Made by a program: the position numbers and the translations under genes | NCBI GenBank assembly: GCA_016744475.1 | Contig: JADGEH010000007.1 | Location: 1-64,000 of the forward strand | Source: Thiotrichales bacterium | GTDB taxonomy: Bacteria; Pseudomonadota; Gammaproteobacteria; Beggiatoales; Beggiatoaceae | Reading direction: 5' to 3' | DNA length: 64,000 nucleotides | Notes under the pieces: generated by a model | What the model was told of the DNA's origin: nothing | The model's input: the letters and a program-made list of their open reading frames with translations, nothing else | The model's database searches: none | Shown here: piece after piece, positions 27,846-39,800 of the stretch | Position numbering within the stretch: position 1 is the stretch's first letter | Layout of the letters: each line of letters starts with the position of its first letter

Positions 27846-30800
27846 TTAATTAAAAAATGCCTCCAAGTTCAATTCACAGCGCCAATCTCCCGGCAACAAT
27901 TCTTCACAGAACTGTTCTCCAAATTGACAAATTCTGCGCTCTGGAATCAATTCTAGTGAACAGAACTCTTCAGGAATAAATTCCACCACTGGTTGAAACA
28001 CCACCACTTGACGTGCACGTCCACGACGGCGAGCATCGTTGGTTTGCGTGTCAAACGGGACGTGGAATTCTAGAACCTCATTGTTGATTTGAATGCTGGT
28101 GTCATCAGAATTGGACACGTTGTCGTTCACTTGCACATCAAACACGGGTTTTAGCAAGTATTTGCGGCCTGCGGCGGTCGCGGTAAAAGTGCCGTTGGCA
28201 TTGCGCACGACTTTTTCTACCCCTTCATATTGTTCACCGATAGATTTGAATTCATCCGGCTCTAATAAAGCAGGGTTTAATGTTTGCGCACGTCCATCAG
28301 GATAAACAAATGTAGCTTTGTTTTGATTATCCGTGGGCAAGAAGGAATCAATGCGTCGTCCGGGGGGCGGCATGTACATACCGGGTTGTAATTCCGGTGG
28401 GAACAAAGCGGGATCACACAGGCAGCCTTCAGGTTGAGGCGTGTCTGGCGTGGGAATGTATTCCGGGGCTAATTGCTCCGGCGGAATGATGCCGCAGAAG
28501 GCCATGCAGATGAAGGCATCGGGGGCGGGTTCGACAAAGGATTGGAACGTCGCCACTTGGCGGGCACGTCCACGGCGGCGCGTGCTGTCGGCATAATCAA
28601 AAAATACGCTACCGTCTGCGGTGACTTGCGTGTTGCTGTCGGCACCCAGTGCTTGCGGAAAGGCTTCGGGATTGGCGGGGGCAGGCAATACGCGGAATGA
28701 TTCACCACTGGGCGTGATGACAATCGTAAAGCCACCTTCATCGACGGCTAAACCAATAGGCGTGGTGTCATTGACCACAATAATATTATTGGGATCAGGC
28801 ACAAAGGCCATTTCAAAGCGTGAATCGAAAGTGGCTGAGACTTTCAGTATCCCTGTCGATTTTTGTGACAAATTAAACTGGCTTTGTAGGCCGCCGCCGC
28901 TACCTGAACCCGTGCTCCCTGTGCCGTTGTCGGTGCCGCCTGTTCCAGGATTGCTGCCGTTGTCGGTGCCGCCCGTTCCAGGGTTAGTGCCATTGTCGGT
29001 GCCACCCGTTCCAGGGGCAGTGCCGTTGTCGGTGCCGCCCGTTCCAGGGTTGGTGCCGTTGTCGGTGCCGCCCGTTCCAGGGTCAGTGCCGTTGTCAGTC
29101 CCGCCCGTTCCAGGGTCCGTGCCGTTGTCGGTACCGCCCGTTCCAGGGTCAGTGCCGTTGTCGGTGCCGCCCGTTCCAGGGTCAGTGCCGTTGTCAGTGC
29201 CGCCTGTGCCCGTACTGGGCGTTGAGCCTGCATTGCCTAAGTCTAAGCTGGTTTGCATATTACTCAGCGCACTGCCTTTGCTCCCTTCTCCACCCAGGCT
29301 AAAGCCACTGTTTAAGTCTGGCACATTGGCCAAGCTCACTTGAGTCGGCAATTGTTCTTGAACGTCCAGTGTTTGATAGGTGATGGCGGTACCACTGGGC
29401 GCACTCAGATCGCCTGTGGCGAGATCAATGCCCCAGCCTTCGGGCAACATATCCACCACCACAATGGGATCGATAGTGCCTGCATTGAGATTGACCATGA
29501 GTTCCGACACTTCTGTACTCGGCATGTTTTGCACTTCAGTTTCGTTTAGTGCATCCACTTGCTCAGGGCTGAGCGCTTCAATGGTGTCGGTGGCTAAAGC
29601 TTGCAGGCTGTCACCATTAAGATCGCTTAAGGCTTCTGGCGGCAAGCTGGCGACTTGATCAGGTGTGATGCCTGCTACCGCTTCGGTACCCAAATTAGCC
29701 AGTTGTGAAGCACTGAGTTGGCTAAAAGCCGCAGGCGGAATCGCTGCCAGTTGCTCGCTGTTGAGTTGATTCAACATCGTGGGCGGCACGGTCGCAATGC
29801 TCTCAGGGGTCAGCGCGGCAAAGTTTTCAACGGGTACTGCTGCTACCTGATTAGGCGCATCGGGATCAGGCGGTGGCTCAAAGGTGGCAGTGCAATGTTT
29901 GTCGCTGTTGAGCGTGACTTCACCGCTGGTGGTGCAATCGCCGCCCCATCCGGTGAATAACCAGCCGTCTTGACGCACGGCTTTGAGCAAAATATCCGTA
30001 AAAGGTGGATATTGGCCTTGTCCATCCACGCGCCCCTGACCTGTCACGTCTACGGTCAAGATAAAGGTATCTTGTGTAAAGCTCAGGCCACAGGTTTTGC
30101 TGTCATCCATCAACACGCCAATGAAAGGTTTACTGACATCGCCTAAACAATCGCCTGACCAACCAAGGAAGAACCATTCGGAAGCCGGTGTGGCTGTCAA
30201 AAAAGCGCTGTCGTTAAAGGCGTATTCGCCATCTCCTGTGACGCTGCCTTGACCTGAAATATTCACGGTTAAAGTGATGGCGTTATTGATCTCGCTAAAT
30301 ATGGCTTCGCAAGTGATGGCAGTTGTCACCGTGACTTGTCCATCAGCATCACAATCCCCTGCCCAGCCGTCAAATTGCCAGCCTTCAGCGGGCGTGGGAA
30401 TGAGTTGTGCCACGTCTTCAAATAGATAACTGCCTGCACCTTCTACGTCACCTTGTCCATTGATCGTGGCGCTGACGTTAAAGGATTGTCGCTCAAAATG
30501 CGCGGCACACTGTTTGTCGGTATTCATCACCACAGCCCCTTGGCTGTCGCAGTCTCCGCTCCACTGCTTAAACGTCCAGCCTGTGTCGGCGGTGGCGGAT
30601 AATTGTGCGGTGTCGCCAAATACATAGCCGCCTGTGCCGCTGACTTGGCCTTGACCGTTCGTGCTGGCAGATAGCGTGAAGTTTTGTAAGGCGAAGCTTG
30701 CGGTGCAGTGTTTGTCTGTGTCGATGAATACGCTGCCATTAGCCGCGCAATCGCCACTCCAAGCACTTAATGCCCAACCGGATTCGGGGGCGGCAGATAA

Positions 30801-33800
30801 TTGCACGGTGTCGCCAAACACATAGCTTCCCGCGCCACTGACTTGACCTTGGCCTTGGCTCACGCTGGCGGTCAGATTAAAGCTTTGACGGCTAAACGTG
30901 GCAGTGCAGGTTTTGTCGCTGTCCATATTCACAGGTATCGTGCTACAAGCGCTGTCCCAGCCGTCAAATTGCCAACCCGCAGCGGGTGTGGCGCTGATGT
31001 TGACGGGGGTAAAACTGGGATAACTGCCTGCGCCTGTCACCACACCTTCGCCCACTTGGTTCAAGCTCAAAGTGAAGCTTTGCTGGGTGAAAGCCGCCGT
31101 ACAGTGTTTATCAGCGTCTAAAAAGGCAGTGCCATCAACATCGCAATCACCGCCCCACAGCACGGGTAGTGTCCAGCCTGCGGAAGGAGTCGCGGTCAGC
31201 GTGAGGGCTTGTTGAGATAAATGCGAGCCAGTGCCCGACACAGTACCTTCGCCGCCTGTGATGTCAGCGGTGAGATTAAAACTCAATTGGCTGAAAGTGG
31301 CGGTGCAAGTGTAGTTGTTATTGATAAACACGCTGCCATTGCTGGAACAACCGCTCCAGCCATCAAACACCCAACCCGCTGCGGGTGTGGCAGATAATTG
31401 AACGGAGTCACCTTGAGTGACCACCACCTCTCCAGGGCCTGGACTGACGCTGCCTTCGCCTGTCACCAACATCGTCAAGGTGCGCTCATTATCAAACACT
31501 TGAATCGCTGCGGTGCCGCTGGTCTGTCCTGGCGCACTGGCGGTAAGAGTCAGACTTTGCGTGCCATCTAATGTGCTGTCATCCATCGCATCAATAGCAA
31601 AGGTCGCGCTGAGTTCTCCATCAAGAATCACCACGGTCAGCGGCACGGTGGCTTCACCCATGTCGCTACTGGCTAAACTCACAGTCAAATCGCCTTGCGT
31701 ACTACTTTCTCGACTCACAGTGCCCGTGATGGCACCCGCTCCGGCTCCTTCACCTGCCGTCCCAGCAGATAACAGCACTTCTAAAGCGCCTTTGCCAATG
31801 GTTACGCTGGCAGCGGTAGACATATCCACACCGCCGTTTGTTACCCCGCCGTTGTCTTGTAAGAACATTTCAAGCGTGGCAACGCCTGCCCCCGCATTGA
31901 GCGTGTAGGTGAATTGTCCATTGGCGGCCACGGTGGGAGGTGCTGCATCATTGAGGATGTCTGTGGGGTCGGTGACATTGACAATAAACAGCGGTGTTTG
32001 GCTTACATTTTCATCAACGCTGCCTAAATCAATATTAAACGCCCAAGCGGGGACGGTGTGTGCGCCGCTCAAAGCGATAGGGTGTGTAATATCGTGGCTT
32101 AAATACTCAAAACTGGGCTGATCATTGACGGGTACCACGGTGATTTGCGCCACTTCGGTATCGGCACTGAAGGCCGTGGCCCCCCCGCTGCTAATAATCG
32201 CGGCGGTGTTGCCGTTGACCGTGGCATCATTTTTATCCCATAAACGGAAGTTAATCGCCGCCGTGCCGTGATAATCAGCATTTGGCACAAAGCGCAAACG
32301 GGTGACGACATCGCTGGCTAACATCCGCGCATGACTGGCAGACACCACGCCCACGGCTTGCCAACTGCTGCCATTATTTAAGCTGTATTCCCACGCGCCA
32401 TTGCTTTCATCGGTGGTGAAAATCGCTAAACCATGCGTATCGGCGGGATCATCGTCGCTCAGCATCGTCACCGCAGGTTCTACGGAAGCGATGATCTCTG
32501 AGATTAAATTGCCATTGCTGGCGACATCCTCTTCGAGAATATCCGTCAACACAGGTGCGCCGCTAAAATCTAGCACGGGCGCGTCGTTGACGGCATTCAC
32601 AGTGATGGTGAAAGTGAGGGTGGCAGACGTATCCAGGCCACCGTTGGCGGTGCCGCCGTCATCTTGTACGGTCACGTCAAAAGTGGAAGTGCCGTTTTGT
32701 GCGGCGGCGGGGGTGTAAGTCAAAGTCCCGCTGTTATCCACCGCAGGCACAGCGCTGAACAAACCAGAGTGGCTGATAGCGCTGACCGTGTAAGCCACCA
32801 CGCTATCGCTTTCATCGGTGCCGGAATCAAACGTCGCCCAGCCTGCTAAAGTTTGTGCGCCAGCATCTTCATCAATGGTCGCAGGGTTTGAGGCAGTAAA
32901 AGACGGCTGATCGTTGACTTGATTGACGGTGACAGTGAAGCTTTGCTGCACGTTTTCCGTGCTTTCATTCAAACTCAACACCACATTGTGCGTACCCACT
33001 TCAGCATTGGTCGGCGTACCGCTTAAAGTCGCCGTGCCGTCGCCGTTGTCTGTGAACGTCAGCCACGTCGGCTTGGTGGGTACTGTGATCGCAGGTGATG
33101 CGCCGTCCGTGCTTTCATTGTCCGTAGTGGTGATGCTGTAGCTATAAGCCGCATCTTCGTTGACGCTCGTCACTTCTGTGCTAGAAAACGCGGGTGGGCG
33201 TTTTTCGTAAGCACCGATGCTACAGTTGGTGCTTTGTGGGCGGGTGATGCCGCGTGCGTCGGTCGCTTCGCAACTGGCATTATCGCCTGCGTTGGCGGCG
33301 GGAGAGCCGGGGAGCAATGCCATTGTTTGCATTGAGCCGCCGTTGTCCTGGAGCGTGCCTAGATTAGGATCGCCTGTGACCATGCTGGAAGCATTTGTCG
33401 CACAAGAGCCATCTTTAATCAGGTTGTTAGTGTGAGTGAGAAAAGTGCCCGAACAATCACCACCTGTGTTGTTAGCAATAAGGGTGTTTTTCAAAATCCG
33501 GGTGGCACCTGTTCCGATGTGAAGGCCACCAGAACCAGAGGTACTATTACCTGAAATCGTGCTGTTTAAGAGGGTGATACTTGCGTTGCCACCACGTATT
33601 GCAGCACCAGCACCATTGGCTGAATTGCCTGTAAAGATGCTATTGATAACCGTCAGAGTACTTGAGTTATCATTATAAACGGCACCACCGCCTACACTGG
33701 AAGCTGTATTGTTAGCAAAAACACTGTTTTTAACCGTCAACACACCGTTTGAATTGTTGATAGCACCGCCTCTAGCAGCAGTATTATCCGACAACATGCA

Positions 33801-36800
33801 CTGCTCAATGGTCAAATTGATCGCAGTCCCCATAGAGATAGCTCCGCCGTATATCCCTCCTGCATTACCATTACTGAGCGTTAAAGCTTTTAAGGTAGCG
33901 GTTGTAGTGCCAACAAAGTCAAGCAAGCGAATGCTACTGGCAGTAGTGATAGTAATATTGTTTGCACCGCCATCAATCGTCAGGTCTTTATTGACATCAA
34001 GCTCGCTAAGCAATGTGATCGTGTGATCGGTATCAAAGGTCACCGTATCCCCCACGCAAGCCGCACCCACCGCCCAGCGCAAAGAATTCGCGCCCGTATC
34101 AGCGCTGCTGGTCACCACAGGATTGCTGGCACAAGCCACCGTCACATCAAAGCTTTGCGTCACATTTTCCGTGCTTTCATTCAGGCTTAGCACCACCGCA
34201 TTGACTCCCGCATCACTGCCATCCGGTGTACCCGTCAAAGTCGCTGTGCCGTTGCCGTTATCGGTTAGCGTTAGCCAAGCGGGTTTGGTGGGGGCGGTGA
34301 TTGCAGGTGACGCACCGTCGGTGGTTTCGTTATCGGTGGTACTGATGTTATAGGTATAGACCGTGCCACTCGTTGCGCTGGTCACTTCCGTACTGGAAAA
34401 GGCGGATGGGTGTTTTTCATACGCACCAATGCTGCAATTCGTGCTTTGTGGGCGGGTGATGCCGCGAGCATCTGTGGCTTCGCAACTCGCGTTGTTCCCA
34501 GCATTAAGCGCGGGCGAACCCGGCAATAAAGCCAAGGTATGAATTGAGCCACCATTATCTTGCAAAGTGCCAAGTGCTGGGTTGCCGCTCAAGCGACCGC
34601 TGATTGTAGTACCTGAGTTACAACTATTATCTTCAAACAAATTGTTGATATTATCGTTGATATTGCCTGTCTGGAGATAACAGTCTGAACCAGACACCGC
34701 ACCAGCAAAGATATTGTTATACAAATTCAACGTGCCACTCGCATCAAGATTGTAGACACCTGCCCCCTTACTAACAGGTGCGGAATTGGCAGAAAATGTA
34801 CTGTTATAGATATTTAGAGTGCCACCATCGCCGCCAAGAAGAATGCCTCCTCCTCTGGAAGTCGCAATATTATTGTAAAAAATGCTATTTTTTACGGTGA
34901 GTGTTGCCCCACTCACACGAATAGCCCCCCCATGTCCCGCTTGATTATTTTTGAATAAGCAGTTTTCCACTGTAAGTGTGACATCAGGACCAGAAATACC
35001 TGCACCAGTCGAGTTAGAAGCTGCGCTACCGTCCGCAATAGTCAAACTATTAAAGGCAATAGTGGTGGATGCACCTAGACTAAATACTCGCACTGCGCCA
35101 CCACCGCTAACCGTCATGTTTTGTCCACTGCCATCAATGCTCAAATCTTTATCAATGTCTAATTGACCACTGCTGCTGATGTCAATAGTGCTGCCCGCAA
35201 TCCCCGCATCGAATGTTACCGTATCCCCCACACAAGCCGCTTGAATCGCCCAGCGCAAAGAATTCGTACCCGTATCGGCACTGCTGGTCACCACAGGATG
35301 ACTGGCACACGTCACAGTGACATCAAAGCTTTGCGTCACATTCTCCGTGCTTTCATTCAGGCTCAGCACCACCGCATTGGCACCCGCATCACTGCCGTCC
35401 GGTGTTCCACTCAAAGTAGCGGTGCCGTCGCCATTATCGGTCAGCGTCAGCCAAGCAGGCTTGGTGGATGCGGTGATCGCAGGCGATGCACCGTCGGTGC
35501 TTTCGTTGTCGGTGGTGGTGATGTTGTAGGTATATGCTGTACCCGCCGTGGCGGCGGTGACTTCCGTGCTGGAAAACGCAGGTGGGCGTTTTTCATACGC
35601 ACCGATACTACAGTTAGTGCTTTGTGGGCGGGTGATACCGCGTGCGTCTGTCGCTTCGCAATTGGCATTATCGCCTGCATTGGCGGCGGGAGAGTTGGGG
35701 AGCAGTGCCATAGTGTGAACGGTACCGCCATTATCTTGCAAAGCACCCAGCAGCGGATCGCTGCTGACCAAGGGGCTACAAGTACCATCTTCAATTAGGT
35801 TATTGGTATTCGTAGTTACACCGCCACTCGCATCATAAAAATAACAATCACTACCGCTAGTGGTGTTGGCAATAATGTTATTACTTAATGCCAAGAAACC
35901 ACCATGACTGCGAATGGTATGTTTACTGTTATCAGAAAATGTGCTGTTTTTGATAGTAATGGTGTAAGTCGGATTGATATTTAATGCAGCACCACCAATG
36001 GATGCCGTGTTGTTATAAAAGGTGCTATTAAAAATATTGGCATCACTCGCTAGGTCTAATGTTCCACCGTGGGTAGCTGAACTGCCATTGCCTGAAAAAA
36101 CACTGTTATTGATGGTCAGAAGCAGCGCCCCCGCATAACTTTCTATGGCTCCCCCTTTTGCGGCTGTATTATTGCTCATTACGCTGTTACTCAGCGTGAC
36201 TCCCGCACCACTGGCCACAAAAATACCACCGCCATTCTGCGCACCTGCATGACCATTGCTAATCGTTAAACTATTTAAATTGATTGAACCGCTGGCTACA
36301 TTGAATACGCGCGTTACGTTATTACCACTCACGGTGATGTTATTGGCACCACCATCAATGCTCAAATTTTTGTCCAACGTCAATTCACTGGCAAGCGTGA
36401 TGCTGTAATCCGCATCAAAAGTCACGGTATCACCTGAGCAAGCCCCTGCAATGCCATCTCGCAAGGAGCCAGCACCCGAATCGGCATTATTACTGACGAT
36501 GGGATTACTCATACAAGCCACAGTAATGTTAAAGCTCTGCGTCACATTTTCCGTGCTTTCATTCAGGCTCAATGTCACCGAATGGCTACCCACATCAACA
36601 CCCAAGGGCGTACCCGTCAAAGTGGCTGTGCCATCGCCATTATCCGTCAGCGTCAGCCCCGCGGGTTTGGTGGGTGCGGTGATCGCAGGCGATGCGCCGT
36701 CAGTGGTCTCGTTGTCGGTGGTAGTGATGCTGTAGGTATACGCCGTACCTGCTGTGGCGGCGGTGACTTCCGTGCTGGAAAAGACGGGGGGGCGTTTTTC

Positions 36801-39800
36801 ATACGCACCGATGCTGCAATTCGTGCTTTGTGGGCGAGTGATGCCGCGTGCGTCTAAGTTGTTGACCGTGCCTGCGTCGGCGCAAGCGGTGTTGTTGCCT
36901 GCGTTGGCGGCTGGGGAATCGGGTAACAGCGCCATCGTTTGCACTGACCCGCCATTATTTTGTAATGCACCGAGATTGGGGTCACCAGACAGAGCGGGGC
37001 TACAAGTATTGTCTTCAATCAGATTATTGATGTTTGTGGTAATGCTGCCAGGCAGTGTTGTACCAATACGGCAGTCACCCCCCCCTGTGTTATTCGCTAT
37101 AATATTATTGCTAAACACAGCCAGTATGCCGTCTACATTGATATTTCCACCTTGACTCGCGGCTGAGCTATTGCCAGAAAAAGTGTTATTCACAACTGAC
37201 AGATTGGTGGCCGCAGAAGCAAGATTAACCCCACCACCAGAGCTGGTGGCGGTATTCCCAATAAAGGTATTATTGATGACTTGACCAGAATCAACGCCGC
37301 TGAATTGGAGCGCACCACCACTTTGGATAGATTGATTTCCATTAAAAAGGCTGGTGAATATATGACTGCGGGTTTTACCGCTGCCGGTGCCTGCTATCTG
37401 AGCAATGGCTCCCCCATACCCACTCACCAAGGTTTTGTTATTTTCAAATAAACTGTGACTAACGGTGATAACGGTATCCGTATTCCCTTCATTTTGTAGG
37501 CTAATCGCGCCACCATTTTTGTTCGATTCATTTGCACTGAAAATGCTATTGCCCACACTCACATTAGCACCATCATTGAGCCTGAGTGCACCGCCACGCT
37601 GAGTAGTGGAATTGCTAGTAAAGGTACTGTTACTCACACTGCCAGTGATATCTAAACCAAAATTGATCGCGCCACCGCCACCATCCGTCGAGTTATTCGT
37701 TGAATTACTAATGAAAACCGTTCCAGTCACAGAAATATCTGTAGGCGCGCTCAGTGTAGCGATAGCTCCACCAAAACCGAAAGTCGATCCATTGGCCTGA
37801 TTGCCATTAAAAGTACCGCCGTTAATGGTGGCTGTCGTTCCACTGAAAGAGATGCCACCACCCGCTCCAGTATTTGCGGCATTAGTGCTGAAATCTGTAT
37901 CACTGACACTCAAAGAGGTGCCTGAGCTATAAATAGCACCGCCGCTATAAGCCGTGTTGCTGGTGAAGCTACTGTTTGTCACTGTCAATGGGCCGATGGT
38001 ATAAATCGCACCACCAGAGCGATTACCACTAACAGTACCTGTCGCGGTGTTATTGTCGAAATGACAGTTATTAATGCTTAACGTGGACGCACTATTTGTG
38101 ACGTTTATCGCACTGCCAACCGTTGAAATACCTTTACTCAAGGTCAGGCTTTCCAGGCTCAAGTTGCCTGCACTCACATCAAAAATTGGCACATCACCTG
38201 TGCCGTTGCTGTCAGTATCACCACTCATTGCAATATTATTGCTACCACCATCAATGGTGAGGGGTTTATTGATGCTGAGTGGGTTGGCGAGAAGAATGCT
38301 GTAATCCGCATCAAACGTTATCGTATCCCCACTACACGCCGCAAAAATAGCTGCCCGCAATGAAGTCGTGCCAGAATCAGCATTGCTGGTGACTATCGGA
38401 TGACTCACACAAGGTATGGTGATGTTAAAACTCTGCGTCACATCCTCTGTGTTTTCATTCAAACTCAGCACCACAGCATGACTTCCCACATCATCAAAAC
38501 CAGGCGTACCTGTTAGCGTTGCCGTGCCATCAGTGTTATCCGTCAAACTTAACCAAGCTGGCAGAGTCGGCGCGGTGATGACAGGCGATGCGCCGTCGGT
38601 GGTCTCGTTGTCGGTGGTGGTGATGTTGTAAGTGTAAGCCGTGCCGCTCGTTGCGCTGGTCACTTCCGTGCTGGAAAAGGCGGGTGGGCGTTTTTCGTAA
38701 GCACCGATGCTGCACAAGGTGCTTTGTGGGCGGGTGATGCCGCGTGCATCAAAGTTGTTGACTGTAGTGGCATCGGCACAAGTGGTGTTGTCGCCTGCGT
38801 TGGCGGCAGGAGAATCTGGCAACAGCGCCAAAGTGTAAACCCCTGAGCCGCCGTTATCCTGATACGCACCCAGCAAAGGATCGCCCGTCAAGGCAGGGCT
38901 GCAAGTACCATCCTCAATCAAATTACGCACATTGCTTGATAGAGTGCCAGTGTTGTTGCAATCATAGCTTGTGCTGTTTGCCACCAAAGCATTTTTCAAA
39001 TGCAAGGTACCATCACTATATACACCAGTAGAGTTGCTGGCTAAGGTGGAATTCAGAATATGTAGCGTCCCTGAATTGGATACGCCCCCACCGTGACCTG
39101 TCGCCGTATTGTTATACACACTGGTACTGATGAGATGAGCCGTACCTTGAGCATTGCGCAAAGCCGCCCCTTGACCACTGGCAGTATTATTTGAAAAATC
39201 ACTATCAAATACTTTCAACAGCGCACTGCTGCCTGTGTTGTAGATAGCCGCCCCATCGGTTTGACTGCTGTTATTGAAAAATACCGTGCTGTAAACACTT
39301 AAAACCCCATCGTCAACATACACCGCAGCACCTTTGCCCGAGCCTGTCACCACGTTGTTTTGAAATAATACATATTGCAATAGTACATTGGCGCTACTGC
39401 CCACGTATAAAGCCGCACCATGATCATTAACCAGTGCCCCCTTTTCAAGGGTCAAGTTTTTCAAATCCACCGAGCCAGAACTGACATAAAAAATCGGTGT
39501 GCTGTCGTTGCCATCAATGCGAATGGTGCGGGGATCGCCATCAATAGTGAGGTTTTTATTGATGGTTAAATCGCTCGCCAGCGTGATGGTGTGATCCGCA
39601 TCGAAAGTCACAGTATCTCCACTACAAGCCGCTTGAATGCCCCAGCGCAAAGAATTCGCACCCGAATCAGCATTGCTAGTGACGACAGGATTAGTCACAC
39701 ACGCCACCGTCACATCAAAGCTTTGCGTCACGTTTTCCGTGCTTTCATTCAAACTGAGCACCACCGCATTTGCTCCGACATCGCTACCATCCGGCGTGCC

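Noticed and set aside
28918-29210. 33-bp tandem repeats taken as a CRISPR array
   Set aside because: There are no spacers, the units are in-frame, and no cas genes are present.
28621-29343. 240-codon plus-strand frame with PVPGLVPLSVPP repeats
   Set aside because: It is the mirror of the 33-bp repeat in giant gene B; the minus-strand frame is part of a 4842-aa protein.
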